From assembly GCA_032622095.1 (NCBI GenBank), contig CP136066.1, positions 198,822,816-198,886,815 of the forward strand: 64,000 nucleotides of DNA, given 5' to 3'. Positions 1 through 12,109 of the stretch are shown piece by piece; position 1 is the first letter of the stretch, and the number at the start of each line of letters is the position of its first letter. Source of the DNA: Siphonodentalium dalli. Its lineage: Eukaryota; Mollusca; Scaphopoda; Gadilida; Siphonodentaliidae. Made by a program: the position numbers and the translations under genes. The notes under the pieces were generated by a model. It did not search any database. It was not told the DNA's origin and saw nothing but the letters and a program-made list of their open reading frames with translations.

Positions 1-263
1 CTGCATATATTTGAAGCTAAACATATAACAAAGCCTTACCCTATATAAATACTAGCCGATAAATTCTTGGATTATTTAATTACGCTCTGTCAGATCTGAC
101 AATATAAAGCCATCATATGTATGTTATCTATACCAGAAAATAATCAGATCAGACACATGCATGAGCATATTAATATGAGGTTGTGATGGCCAAATATTGA
201 ATTTTAAAATTAGAAGTTTTAACATGTTTTGAATTGTTGTCAGATTAGCAAAAATTACATTAA

Positions 264-883
264 AGGTACTCAATCGGATTAGGCACCATTCAATTACTAT
301 TTATTTGGCTTCGGGGGTAAAAAAATATTTGATTCGAGTCGAGGAACCCATTCATCAAAGAGTGATCAAATATCGATTTTTTAAATCTATTATTTTTCAC
401 CACCTGGAACAATTAGTGGCCCAGTAAAAGTCGACGAGAACAAATAGCGGATGAAGTTGGATAACTCTAAAATCAAGTGACTTTTTGTGTCAGATATTTG
501 ACAAACCGGCAAAATTTCATTGTACAAAATGTTGATAAATAACAGGTTTTGGGCAATTTTATACTATAGTGGACTGTGGTTAGCATTGTTTTTGGGCAGT
601 TAATCGATTCTGATAACTGAAGCGGCATTTAAAAAAATTGTTGTTGGAATCTGATGATATGGGGACCATCGAATCGGATTGATTTTAGTGTTATCCATCT
701 TCATCCGCAATTTGGTCCGAGACAATCTTCTCATCGACTTTTACTGGGCCACTAAATATTCCAGGAGGTGAAAAATAATAGATTGAGCTTTGATGAATGG
801 GTTCCTCGACTCGAATCAAATATTTTTTAACCCCGAAGCCAAATAAATAGTAATTGAGGGGCGCTTAATTGGATTGAGTACAT
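264..883. mobile_element. TTAA-flanked AGGTACTCAA element, copy 1
   Basis: Left end AGGTACTCAATCGGATTA after TTAA; right end inverted, also before TTAA. The body contains the family signature TCGAGGAACCCA (and its reverse complement near the other end), so this copy is an inverted head-to-head composite. No open frame of note. Confidence 0.8.
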
Positions 884-1121
884 TTAACAAACTCTGTGTC
901 AGTTTTCAGCTGGACGTACATCGAATGCCTTGAGGCACTTTAAAATGGAGACATATCACATATAATTTATGGATCACAAAATCTGGAATTCTGTAACAGA
1001 AAATCGCAGTTAAACCATTTGCTACAGAATTTGATGTTTTTAATATGCATGGACGTGATAATGTGATAAAATGGATCTCAACTTCATCGCAATTATACAC
1101 GAAATTAGCCTCGTCCACTAA

Positions 1122-1385
1122 AAAATATGAGGCCGGGTTCAGGGGATAATTATGTGATAAAGCAATTTATCACATAATTAGCCCCTAAATCAGGCCTCAT
1201 ATTTTGTTTAGTAAGATACACGTGTATTATTGCGCAGTGACGCAAGATCTTAGCGCAATAATGTCAATGCGAATGTCGGGGCTTTCTTATTATGTTAATT
1301 AGAATATAATTATGTTATTTGATTTGTGTTGGGTTATTTAGTGTTGACTGTGACATGAACATGGGTGATAAGGGTGGTTGACGAG
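1122..1385 (-). mobile_element. Hairpin-containing repeat, copy 1
   Basis: An 85-bp hairpin (ATATGAGGCCGGGTTCAGGG mirrored at 1,180-1,203) is followed by sequence that recurs in reverse orientation at 7,925-8,145, including GTTATTTAGTGTTGACTGTG. Confidence 0.65.
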
Positions 1386-2578
1386 CGATGTTTAAGATTT
1401 ATCAAATGAACATATAGCATGAGATGAAATATTCAAAATGGTATCTGTTTCATCAGTGCATGGTATGGCATCAAGTATAAGACCAATTAACTTCGATGTA
1501 CATGTACTTTGATGCGACATATATTTAAGTCTCAAATTAAGCATGTTATATGACGCTCATGGCCCGACGAAAACAGTGAAACCGAACGCAAATATGCAAG
1601 CAGATATATGAGTTAAGTGTGGTCACAGGGGCCTGTAACGCGCTCCGCTGTCCGCGCCCCCCTTTTGCGCTGCCCATATACGCCGCTTCTATATACATGC
1701 CTGCTTCACGTTAATGGTAGTATAATAGTCTCTATTAGTAAAAAGATTTAAATATAAAGAAATGAAACAAATATACAGATTGCAATGCAGTCTAAACGCT
1801 GACAATATTAAGTACTAGATACGCGCAACAAATTGCCACAATGGGGGAGCAAAAGAAAGAGTTCATTTGATACTTATTACGCCAGCGACGCCAACATCAG
1901 TTACAACACAAGTATTGATGGATGACATGCGCCCCGCGACACCTATCGGGTGCAAAGATCTACAAGCATGTGCCACAAAAACCCAGATAGGGGCAACAGA
2001 TTTCCAACTGTTAAAATTACAATTTGCCTCCCTTCTCCAATGACTTGAACAGTTTTCATTGCAACTCTTTTAAGATTTTCAAACATTTCAGATAAAAAAG
2101 TTATTGATAGTTTTGGGTCACCACTGGGGTCAGACTCCCATGTCGATAGTTCCCTAATTACTTCCAAGTAACCATGATAGGGAAACACTGCGCATAGTGC
2201 AATCTACAGTGCTCGGAATGGACGCTGTCATTCTCTCAGGGCTATTCGGGCGTTCTATTTTGAAGGCAATGATTCGGGTGAGAACATAATAGATATCTTC
2301 CGGTTTCTCGTCCTTTCTATATATCAGATCAATCTAAATGGATAAATATCAGATATCACACCGCACACACTCCGTAAATAGTAAATCTGTTGGGGCGTAT
2401 TATTTGCGCATTATGTATTGGGCAATATATAACTACCATCTCGATTTCTGATCAATATTCGAGCAACAGTGGACATCTTGTCTCAAAAATGCAGAAACAG
2501 TTGATGTCAACAGCGCAAAATGCAAGGTTTTTTTTTTTTACATTTTATGTGGCGATACTATTCACACAAAGGTAGCGA

Positions 2579-2597
2579 GGGGGGGGGGGGGGGGGGA
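2579..2597. repeat. Poly-G tract
   Basis: An unbroken run of about 18 G residues, which may be misassembled or polymorphic. Confidence 0.8.
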
Positions 2598-2732
2598 TTG
2601 CGACATTGTAAATAAATTTGTTAAAGTGATGTGGAACACTCCGATGGCATTATTGAATGGTAATTAAATAGAGAATAAAGTAATTATTTAAAAAAAATGT
2701 ATGTCCAAATTGTGAGCAAACGACATTCATTG

Positions 2733-2812
2733 GTATGAATTATATAGAGCGACAATCATATATTTGAATTATATAGAGCAACATTCATACATATGAATTA
2801 TATAGAGCGACT
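2733..2812. repeat. 28-bp tandem repeat, three copies
   Basis: GAATTATATAGAGC occurs at 2,737, 2,765 and 2,794 with CATTCATAC-like spacers. Confidence 0.75.
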
Positions 2813-3273
2813 CACGTTGGACCAATCTCTGCTTTTTGTTGACCGACAATAATTCGTCCAGAATTAAGAAATCAACCTTTACAATCTGCGTATAGTTCCG
2901 ACGTTGTGTTTTCTCACATGGGATGATCGGTGAGGCTGGAATTTGCGGTATAATATAGTTGAATCAGGTTGAATGCGTAATTTTTCCATGGGCAAAGCGC
3001 CAGGGTACTTACTTGCTAATTATATTCACATAAATAAGTACATACCTGTATACAGTATATCTTTAAAGGATTGCTATCCTGATGAATACAAAAACACACT
3101 ATCGGAAAGCCACCCCTATTATGATCACAATGACCCAAGTCCCATAACAATCGCGTAATAAATAAGCCGAGAAATAAATAAATAATACCCCGACCCGGTG
3201 TCGGCGTCGCAAATCCTCATATGACGTCAAATGAGTAGACTAATTATAAATATGGAACCGGAGTCGGAGTTAA

Positions 3274-3742
3274 AGGTACTCAACCCGTAAAGAGGGTCCC
3301 CATCTCAACAGATTCCAACAACAACAATCCGATCAGAGGGTCCTATATTACTATTTCTTTGGCTTTGGGGGTAAAAAATATTTGATTCGAGTCGAGGAAC
3401 CCATCAAACAAAGCTCAGAGTTATTAGATATTGATTTTTCAAATTTGTTATGTTCTCGAGATGAGTACCAATAACTGCCGTAATCTGCTCTGGATGTGTA
3501 CTCCAAATCTATTCAAACAGACAAGGATGAATAACTCTAAAATCAAGTGGTAATTTTAACGTAATTTTGACTGAGTTCTGGGCCAGATAGTATTCCCGAT
3601 AATGAAAAATAATAGATTTCTAAAATCGATATCTAACAAATCTGAGCTTTGATGGGTGACTTCCTCGACTCGAATCAAATATTTTTGACCCCCGAAGCCA
3701 TTGAAATAGTAATTGAGAGGAGTTTTATCGGGTTGAGTACCT
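3274..3742. mobile_element. TTAA-flanked AGGTACTCAA element, copy 2 (469 bp)
   Basis: TTAA at 3,270-3,273 and 3,743-3,746. Ends are AGGTACTCAACCCGTAAAG and inverted CGGGTTGAGTACCT. It has the same length as, and is nearly identical in reverse orientation to, the copy at 13,587-14,055. It lies just downstream of exon C's poly(A) signal. Confidence 0.85.
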
Positions 3743-3917
3743 TTAAATGTGTCTACCTATATGATGTAATAATAAATATGAGTGGTGATGTAAAATGCGG
3801 AATCGACAAGAGTGCGTGATTGTAATGGAATTAAACCTTCAGACTGATTACCATTTTTACCCAAGTTCGATATACGGTAGCAAGGGGAGGGGGCATTACT
3901 TTGTAAATGTGTCAAGT

Positions 3918-3923
3918 TTTATT
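3918..3923 (-). terminator. Polyadenylation signal AATAAA for exon C
   Basis: The minus strand reads AATAAA starting 12 nt beyond the exon C stop codon. This is the canonical poly(A) signal, correctly placed for a very short 3'UTR ending near 3,890-3,905. Longer 3'UTRs using later sites cannot be excluded. Confidence 0.6.
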
Positions 3924-3935
3924 ACCTTCGGACAT

Positions 3936-4922
3936 TTAGGTTTGATTATCATATATACCCAAACTCGATATCGGAAACATGAAATCCAAATCATCAGGAT
4001 TTTGCTGCTGCTCATACTGGTCCGATTCGGCCATTTGTTGAGTGTGTCCTCCACTGTGTCCAACTTGACCTTGCATTTGTTGGCCAGCCATCTGCATATG
4101 GTGCTGGTTGCTAAGCATTTGCTGATTTTCCATCTGCATTTGTTGGTTCGTTATTTGTATCTGTTGGTTCGACATATGACGCTGCTGATTTGACAAATGC
4201 ATTTGATTGGCTGTCGCCATTTGTCCTGATAAATGGGCGGGTCCTGACATTTGTTGTGGTATTCCTTGGTATGACTGCCCACTGCTTTGCATTGTGGGAA
4301 CTCCTCTTTGTTGAATGCCACCTTGCATTTGATTAGGAATTGGACCCGCCCTTTGTTGCTGATTGACAGATCTTTGGCGAGAGTGGACAGTCTCCTGCAT
4401 TTGATTTGGGCTTAACATTTGCTGCAGATTGACACCACCGGAAGATTGCTTGGAAGCCGCAGATTCATCTCTTTGCAGTGGTTGGGCGGATTCTTGCATT
4501 TCGATTTTGATTGAGATCATTGGCTGTTGTTGATTTATGCTGGGTGCTTGTTGTGGAGGAGTTGATGCATGGCCTTGGCGTGATTGTGTTGTTTCCTGTG
4601 ACTGTTGCTCGGCCGCCGACTCTGGGTTGGTGGGCGAGTCAACATTTATGGGCGCCGCAGATTCACCATGTTTCGATCGGATATGTGATGTCAGGGAATG
4701 TTTTGCTGAATAACTGCAGCCGCATACATGACATTGATGCGGCTTATGCTCGTTATGTCTGTTCTCGTGCCATTTGAGTTCATGTACTGTGGCGAACGTT
4801 TTGGAACATACTTGACATGAAAACTGATGCGCTTCGTGGAATCTCTTCATGTGGGCTTGGTACGCTTGCTTGCTCGAATACGTCCGCCAGCAGAGTTCGC
4901 ATGACAACCGCCCATCTTCCGT
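3936..4922 (-). CDS. Alternative terminal exon C: three C2H2 zinc fingers with long Q/M-rich tail
   Basis: The acceptor TCTGTAATTACAG|ACGGAAG at 4,922 is phase 0. The exon encodes 328 residues plus TAA. The fingers are CELC-x12-H-x4-H, CQVC-x12-H-x3-H and CHVC-x12-H-x4-H, all in the first 85 or so residues. Unlike A and B it continues into about 240 residues that are rich in Q, S, M, N and H, with local repeats such as SNQQ, TNQQMQM and ENQQM. Such tracts are typical of transcriptional activation or low-complexity assembly regions, which is an inference here. A sumoylation-like IKIE also occurs. Joined to exons 1-3 the protein would be about 767 residues. A canonical AATAAA lies 12 nt past the stop. 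No start codon opens the frame, in keeping with use only as a spliced terminal exon. Confidence 0.86.
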   Translation of the reverse strand, partial: TEDGRLSCELCWRTYSSKQAYQAHMKRFHEAHQFSCQVCSKTFATVHELKWHENRHNEHKPHQCHVCGCSYSAKHSLTSHIRSKHGESAAPINVDSPTNPESAAEQQSQETTQSRQGHASTPPQQAPSINQQQPMISIKIEMQESAQPLQRDESAASKQSSGGVNLQQMLSPNQMQETVHSRQRSVNQQQRAGPIPNQMQGGIQQRGVPTMQSSGQSYQGIPQQMSGPAHLSGQMATANQMHLSNQQRHMSNQQIQITNQQMQMENQQMLSNQHHMQMAGQQMQGQVGHSGGHTQQMAESDQYEQQQNPDDLDFMFPISSLGIYDNQT

Positions 4923-5106
4923 CTGTAATTACAGAAGAATTATTCTGTAAAAGCGGCTGTGGAATGGCTACTATCTGCATGCATTCAACACGTGTATCCA
5001 ATATAATACAAAATAAAGAAAAGAAAATAATTAAAATAATTAAAATGGAACTAGCGTATAATGTCACGGTACGTAAAACTTAAATGCAATATACATTAAA
5101 TATTAA

Positions 5107-5337
5107 CCCTTTTATGGCTGGTGCTTCCTGATTTTTTTTTTGCGAAAACCCTGTATCGATGCATTCTCTTATATAGGGCGCCTCGCATATATAAGAGAAT
5201 GCATTGGCCTAACAATATTTACCTTGATCTTGTAAGCCAGTGCATACTTATATAGGGAGACTCACACATCAGTATAAGATAATGCACTGGCACATGATAT
5301 TTAATGCTGCACCAGCGCAGCTCCCGTCATGGAAGGG
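5107..5337. mobile_element. piggyBac-style MITE, CCCTTTCATGACTGGAGC family, copy 1
   Basis: TTAA before, TCAA (a mutated TTAA) after. The ends are related to CCCTTTCATGACTGGAGC. Two short palindrome modules (CTCTTATATAGGG...CATATATAAGAGAATGCA) match those of the CCCTTTACCC family although the ends differ. Confidence 0.78.
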
Positions 5338-5615
5338 TCAACGACTAAGCCTTATAAGAACGTATGATCCATGAAGTTGGATGTTCGTCACTATAATAAC
5401 CAGCATGGCCAAATAGTGTTACCGCAATGCTATGGGTATTTTTCCGGGTCCGGCGCTGAATTAGTCACATTATGATGTTGGTCGAACAGAATGATGTTGT
5501 TGAGAAAAGTACCATAATCACTTTATTAAATTGTAGTTTTGGAAGTATTAGAGGAGTCTGAATTGAGAAATACGTGACCATGATATGCATGGACACAGAT
5601 AGACTTTGTTCTTAA

Positions 5616-5839
5616 CCTTTTCATGACGGGAGCTGCGCTGGTGCAGCATTAAATACCATGTACTAGTGCATTCTCTTATATATGCGAGTCTCCCATGCAT
5701 AGGGAGGCTATATCATAATATAGGAGAATACACTGGCTTACAAGGTCAAGGTAAATATTGTTAGGCCAATGCATTCTAAAAGAAAATGCATTGGCACAGG
5801 GTTTTCGAAAAAATTCAGGAAGCTCCAGTCATGAAAAGG
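5616..5839. mobile_element. CCCTTTCATGACTGGAGC-family MITE, copy 2
   Basis: TTAA at 5,612-5,615 and 5,840-5,843. It is inverted relative to the copy at 5,107, about 280 bp away, so the pair could form a large hairpin. Confidence 0.82.
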
Positions 5840-6419
5840 TTAATATTATTGTTGATAACTCCCCGGGAAAGAGATTTCGCACGACGAAACCACTGTTATG
5901 TAAACATTACTGTTACATTGAAAGTCATGTTATCAACAAATATCGAACATATCAAGCCAAATGCATTTTTGCAAATGAAAAGTTTTAGTTGAAAATATGT
6001 GTTTTCTGGAATATTTATCATTGCTCTGGTGTTTTGTAATGCAAACCTTCATTATTTTATCAGAATTTACTCAATTGTTTGTCGATCAAATTGCTGGCAC
6101 TGCAGTAATGGTTTGTTTACATAACAAAGGTTTTAACGCAATGTATCGCCATTGAAGACATACATGCATGTGTATCAATAATAAAACGAAGAAAAAATCC
6201 ATCTATCTATTTTGTCATCTTATTAATGACGATAGTTGTACAAACTTTTATGATTTTTCAAATTTACCAACTGCGAGTGCCTGATGTCCCTTTACAATAC
6301 TTAAATATATCCCAAGACACTCGATCTTTGACAGCACAAATTAAAAAAAAACCGACTCAAATCAATATGAATCTTCCCTTCATTTTGCATCAACCAATGC
6401 AACAATTGTTAACCTTTAA

Positions 6420-6786
6420 GAGGGAGGTCAAGTGACCAATTTTGAATGGGGATTTTCCAAATCTGCGGAACAAAAGTTACAGAGTTGCACATACTTCTGA
6501 GTGTGACTTGATGTGGTATTGACACATCAGGTATTTATCTGGCGGGTCCGCTTGGAACTTGTTCCATTATAATGTTGGTGTATTTATTTTTGAATTTTAT
6601 ATTGATTTTTCAAATGTAGGTCAAGTGAGGTAATTCCAGAAAAAAATTCTCAAAAATATATTTATTGCAAAAAAATTGTTTCCAATACCACATCAAGTCA
6701 CACTCAGAAGTATGTGCAACTCTGTAACTTTTGCTCCGCAGATTTGCATGGAAACCCCATTCAAAATTGTTCACTTGACCTCCCTC
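6420..6786. mobile_element. TTAA-flanked element with long inverted repeats (GAGGGAGGTCAAG)
   Basis: TTAA at 6,416-6,419 and 6,787-6,790. The arms, over 100 bp each, are nearly perfect inverted copies starting GAGGGAGGTCAAGTGA; they include ACTTCTGAGTGTGACTTGAT and its complement. The loop of about 150 bp is AT-rich. No coding content. This is the only copy in the window. Confidence 0.82.
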
Positions 6787-7924
6787 TTAAACACTTTCTG
6801 CACTGAATGGATTCTTCAATCAATTATACCAATGATATACTGGAATAGTATATTATTCATCTTATAGACTTACTTAACAAACACAACATCTTTAAAAGAT
6901 AGGATTAGTTATACAAAACTCCTTATTAGTGATCACAAACTCGCTATTGAGAAAGGCAGACATCATCAGCCTATAATTAAGGAAGGGAAGAGACTGTCAG
7001 AAATGATCTTTTCCAAATTGTTGGTAGATATCACAGTAATTTTACAAGTATGTCAAACGATCAGAAATTTAATGTATTAATGAAAAATGATAACCCTGAA
7101 ATAAGCAGCAAAATCAGCAACGTGGTCCAGCAATTCTGTGATGAGCGTTCTCAATGAATGAATATTATGCTTGCCATCACACAATAAAATACATGTAGCT
7201 AGACATGCCATGTTCACTTGTAATTGTTAATTAATTATTGTTTTATTATGAATTGTATTGTTAGCATACTGCCTTTATTGGTGTTTATGCAAATAAATCA
7301 CTATGTGCAGCTTTAATTAATTCACGTTCTGAATTTACTATAAGTAATATAATTAGTAAATTTTAACCATATTGAAAATGTATTTTAAATATTGGTTCGA
7401 CAGCAATCGGGAAAATACACAACGCTCGCTTCGTTTGCATTTCGGACTGCGACTGAAAACTGTTGTGATGTGGTCAAGAAAACCACTGTATATCAATTGA
7501 CGTACCCGAAGTATGAGTGTTTAGTATTGATAGGGTTAAAATACGGCATGTATGTTCTTGAATGTTCCATACCGAGTTTACAGACAATGGCGTAGTTTCG
7601 AAACATTTGGATCTGTTAATGGTCTCGTGTTTGACAATTTGTGAAAATAATGTGTTATTATCGTATAGATTCGAGCCGAGCTTTAGCGAGACTTGAATAA
7701 TTTAGTGGATGATATTAATTCATTTTGAAAAGAATTGCGATGAATTAGAGATCCATTTTATCATCATATTTTAGCAAGGAAAAATGATCTCGAAACGGCC
7801 GATGTGAAAAACGTTAATATTGATTTCCTCATCACAACCAAAGAGGAAGTAAAGATATATTCAAGAAAAAATATCGTTCCATTTTAAATGTGTCTTTTCG
7901 TGTTGACAAAATTGTTCAATCAGT

Positions 7925-8145
7925 CTTACATCACCCATGTTTATCTCACAGTCAACACTAAATAACCCAACATAAATTGAATATCATAATTATATTCTAG
8001 TTAAGATAATAATTAAATTCAGACATTGACATGTATATCAATTCCACTAAACTCTTAAGCTACTGCGAGTGCCGATAATACAAGTGTGTCTTACTAAAAA
8101 TATGAGCCGGATTTACAGGCTAATTATGTGATAAAATCGATTTCC
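7925..8145 (+). mobile_element. Hairpin-containing repeat, copy 2
   Basis: Contains CACAGTCAACACTAAATAAC and AAAAATATGAGCCGGATTTA, the reverse complement of the copy at 1,122-1,385. It breaks off inside the hairpin. Confidence 0.65.
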
Positions 8146-8254
8146 ACTCAAGTTTCTTCATTAGAAATACTAGTATGATAAACACATTGAGACTTGTTAT
8201 AATACTAGATGTGAGACTGTCCCAATGGGCATAATGATATCTCCCCCCCCCCTA

Positions 8255-8706
8255 AAGATACTCAATCTGATCAGACGGTCCCCATGCATACAACCAAGAT
8301 ACAACAACAACAAAAATTCTTCAAAATACGGTTTAGTTACCAGAATCGATTTATTGCAACAAAATAATGCTAACCACTGTCAACTATGGTATCAAATTTC
8401 CCAAAACTTGTTATTTATCAATATTTTGTTCAACAAAATATGGCTGTATTATCACTAAAGTATCACAAAATTTTACCGTATTACCACTTGATTTTAGAGT
8501 TATCCATCTTCAATTTTGTCCGAGACCCTCCGTTTGACAACGTGTTTCTGGGCCACATATTATTACACATCTCGAGAAATAACAATCTTCAAAAATCGAT
8601 ATCTGATCACTCTGAGCTTTGATGGGTGGGTTCCTCGACTCGAATCAAATAATTGTTACACCAAGGAAATAGTAATTTAGGAGCGTCTGATCGGATTGAG
8701 TACCTT
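8255..8706. mobile_element. AGGTACTCAA element, copy 3 (eroded ends)
   Basis: Same family body (ATCGATATCTGATCACTCTG, GGGTTCCTCGACTCGAATC) with degenerate ends AAGATACTCAATCTGATC and CGGATTGAGTACCTT. The flanking TTAA is mutated on both sides, so the copy is old. Confidence 0.75.
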
Positions 8707-8769
8707 CAAAGGGACTCAATGCCTTCAATTCAATTAATTTATCATTCCTTTAATAAAGGCACGGAGATA

Positions 8770-8982
8770 CAGTAATGCCCTAAATAATCGACTCCTTAAT
8801 CACAGGAGAATTATGGGTAACTTTTTAGGATTTAGTCGGAAATATGGCTTGTTGCCATTCATCGGAAAACTCTCAGTGAGAGCTTTCCGATGAATGGCAA
8901 CAAGCCATAATTCCGACTAAATCCTGAAAAGTTACCCATAATTCTGTGGTGGTTAAGGAGTTGAATATTTAGGGCATTACTG
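8770..8982. mobile_element. Fold-back MITE (CAGTAATGCCC), copy 1
   Basis: A near-perfect hairpin of about 213 bp flanked by TA. Ends are CAGTAATGCCCTAAATAATC and its inverse. The TA target and CAGT start fit a Tc1/mariner-type MITE. The two arms meet at CTCTCAGTGAGAG. Confidence 0.88.
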
Positions 8983-9310
8983 TATGAGGAATAACATAGG
9001 AGTCTTTAACACAACTATCATCAACAAGACCACGAACATATAAATTGACTTCTTTCTTATTTTCATTAGTAATAACTCTCCAATATTGAGATTTCGCATG
9101 TCAAAACCATTATTATGTAAACTATACTGTTTAATACAGTGGAATTATCGATATTAGACCAATAATATGCCAAAGTTTAATAAAAACTTGGCGGTAAACA
9201 TTGGAAAATATAAAAAGTATTGAATAATAATCTGGAAATCATATTCACACTAAATAGTTTAGCAATGTGTGTTGACAAATCACTGTAACATTTCTGTTTA
9301 CATAAGAAAT

Positions 9311-9426
9311 GAACGGCGGTTTCAATGCGGTCATGGGGTTTTGACCGCGAGAAAAAATCAGCAAACTGCAGTTTGCTGATTTTTTTAACGCGGTCAAAAC
9401 CCATGACCACGTTGAATCCGCCGTTT
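9311..9426. repeat. Fold-back hairpin, 116 bp
   Basis: The arms AACGGCGGTTTCAATGCGGT and GTTTTGACCGCG are mirrored around CAAACTGCAGTTTG. It is probably a small fold-back transposon; no second copy is seen. A frame crossing it is an artefact. Confidence 0.75.
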
Positions 9427-9967
9427 ATTATTTATATTTATATACTTAAATTCATTATGAACTGGGATTGTATGTCTTTCCCACTATTTATTCATCTATT
9501 TAAACGAACGCATGGAATTCAGTTCAGACAGTTCGAATCCTTGTTTTTTGGAAAACCAAACATTTTGAGAATCTGTTCATGGAGAACGGAAGAAACGCAA
9601 TTTCACAGTAAAGTATACACATATGACAAAATGTCTTGTTTAGCTAGTAACTAATGTAGACGTGTTGATTTCAAGAATGATTAATATCTGAAACTAACAA
9701 TTAAGTTTCGGCTGCGGATAAGAAATCGACAACACGCCGTTCTACCATAATGATATATTTGTGAGGTTCGGGGGAATATTTGTAGCGGCAAGGAAAATGA
9801 TAAAACTCTATTGAGTAGCGCGTTTTTTTAAACATCAACGCTCAATAACACCGAGCAACAACACTGATTGTAGACCGAAACAAATTGCTTGCCAAATCCG
9901 GACCTAGTAGATACTCAAGCAGTCGGTAATTTCCGACAATCCCCGGTGATTTCCGGGACCAATGTGT

Positions 9968-10032
9968 TCATAAACCTATGAACGACACTGGAAGTGACGT
10001 CACGTTACGTTCATAGGTTTATGAACGCATTG
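9968..10032. repeat. Inverted repeat around GACGTCACG
   Basis: GTTCATAAACCTATGAACG and its inverse GTTCATAGGTTTATGAAC flank a short loop containing TGACGTCA. Each arm is itself palindromic. Confidence 0.7.
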
Positions 10033-10299
10033 AATAAGGGGTGTGTCTACCGTAACGCTATGGGGAAATCGGAAGAGATATCAGGTGTATGTAAATATAT
10101 AACAATGAACTCAACAAGCGAACTTTCGTTACTGAAGACCTATCAATAATGAATATAAGAACACAGGCTCTATGTTCCTCCGTGTTCCTCTTAGTTGTGA
10201 TGTTTTTCAGACTTAAACATTTTGTGCACATTTACCAACTTCAAGTGCCCTGGGTCCTTTTAAGGGTAGCCATATTCACATGTTTGTTTTCCAAAAAAC

Positions 10300-10545
10300 A
10301 CACAACTGTCGAAAAGGGGGGATAACTGTGTTCAATGATTCTGAAATATTTCTAAGTTGAAAAAGGGGAATAACTCCACTAGAAAAAGTCGGATCGAACC
10401 CATAATAGGTTCGCATGGTGGTAAATGTATTTCAAATCAATTATATGTAACATACAAACTGAGCAAAATAATGCATGTTTCATCATAATCGCAGGTGCAC
10501 ATGTTCCCATGGTACTAACTACCTGTGCCAAGTTTAAAAAAAAAA
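10300..10545. repeat. Dispersed repeat related to 25,480-25,930
   Basis: Shares CATAATCGCAGGTGCACA, GGTTCCCATGGTACTAA-like sequence and GGGATAACTCCAC with the later array. Noncoding. Confidence 0.6.
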
Positions 10546-11410
10546 AAATACTGAAAAAATAATAATAGAAGCTCCAAGTTGACGCGAGTAAACCGACGGA
10601 CAGACGGACGGATGGACAAGTTTATTTCTTTCGTTACGGTGTGTACTAATTTAATCGCAAGCATTCGGCCATTCTCGTTGCCTTTATCAAGTGATATGAC
10701 CAGGATGACCGAAAGCTTGTGGAATTGAATTATTATAACAAGTCTCAAGTTGTATCGATATATATAAGAGATGGATCTGTCTGTCTGTCTGCTATCTGCT
10801 TGTTTATTCGCGATTTTTCTCCTAGACCCCAGGACCGATTTCCACCAAATTGCGTGGCGACTCGGGGTACCCTGTCGGATGTTATAACGGCATTAGATTT
10901 TCGATTAAATTTATTTAAAAACATATTAATTTAATTTAAAAAAACATATACAATAATTTATGATTTGTTAAACTGAGCAGAGTTCAATCCAAAAAAAGAA
11001 AAGAAAAGAAAATTCAATCATGAAATTAAAAATAAAAATATATATAGATATATATTTTAAATATCAAAATGTTTAAACAAACAAATTGGACCTTAGCTAG
11101 CCTCCAATATTCTTCATATTAGTATAATAAAACAGATGTGTATGGAATTATTATAGAATTATGCAATAGTACTGTCCCACCATTCATGGACATCAATGGC
11201 AAACTACAAAGACTTTTAAAAATTGTATTACCAAAAAGAAGATGGAATTGAAGACATAACACATAATACATGTATATACACACAAAGTCAATGATTATTA
11301 TGGACTGAGAAGTACTGACAATATAAAGTTACACACACATATATATGTAAAACAACATATACAATATCAGTGTTGAAAAGAGAATAAATGGCAAAAACAT
11401 GTCGTAAGCA

Positions 11411-11659
11411 GCACAGTTATCAGTTATCAGAATCAATTAATTGCAACAAAATAATGCTAACCACTGTCAACTATGGTACCAAATTTCCCAAAACGTGTTA
11501 TTTATCAACATTTTGTTCAACAGAAATAACAAACTTCAGAAATCGATATCTGATCACTCTGAGCTTTGACGGGTGGGTTCTCGACTCGAATCAAATATTT
11601 GTTTAACCCAGACGCCAAAGAAATAGTAATTTAGGGGTGTTTAATCGGATTGAGTACCT
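11411..11659. mobile_element. AGGTACTCAA element, copy 4 (left-truncated)
   Basis: The right end CGGATTGAGTACCT is intact before TTAA. The left part begins in the family interior (GTTATCAGAATCAATTAATT), so the left end is missing. Confidence 0.75.
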
Positions 11660-12109
11660 TTAAACGTTCAAATCGACATACGGCAGAAGGCTTATTTGTT
11701 ATAATATACCACACAGAATCCAGTTCTATTCGACACAATTACTATTTCCGATGTCACTATATAAATGAATGTGGACATTACGTGGCCCGTTTACCCATGT
11801 TGTAATATTTGTTAACGACTTGATCATACATGTAATTTACTTCTATGTTTGATATATTGTTCCAACGTTATATACGCATGTAGTCTCTTTGAAAACCCGA
11901 CGTTAATCTTATCAGATTTGCAGTGCATGCCTGGCACAGTTACGTTTGTGGTAATCGCATTGATTAGTAGTTTAGATATAACAAGACAATCAATGACTAT
12001 GGAGTCGCTCACCTGACTGCAAAGACTGAGAAGACTGGGATTCTGAAGACTACAACAGTCGGTGCTTGTCAAAATCACATAAAACAAGTACTTTTAACCA
12101 GGGACATAG

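Larger units (their letters stand above)
884..3273. other. 3' flank of the BTB-ZF gene without a gene
   Basis: Apart from the repeat at 1,122-1,385, a GC-rich patch near 1,628-1,680 and the small repeats listed, nothing coding is recognised. An 81-codon minus-strand frame at 1,943-2,188 matches no family I know. Confidence 0.5.
5844..8254. other. Intron between finger exons B and C, AT-rich
   Basis: Holds the TTAA element at 6,420-6,786 and the repeat at 7,925-8,145. Otherwise no gene is seen. Confidence 0.5.
8983..11410. other. Intron between finger exons B and C, hairpins and dispersed repeats
   Basis: Contains the hairpins at 9,311 and 9,968 and the repeat at 10,300. The rest is AT-rich with short frames only. 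Confidence 0.5.

Noticed and set aside
1943-2188. 81-codon minus frame downstream of exon C
   Set aside because: No family recognised and no C2H2 pattern, so it is not a fourth finger exon.
4511-5083. Plus-strand frames over exon C
   Set aside because: They are antisense shadows of the zinc-finger coding sequence.
9526-9542. tRNA-like B box (AGTTCGAATCC)
   Set aside because: No matching A box or cloverleaf arms at the right distance.
9325-9654. 109-codon plus frame
   Set aside because: It starts within a fold-back hairpin and has no recognisable protein features.
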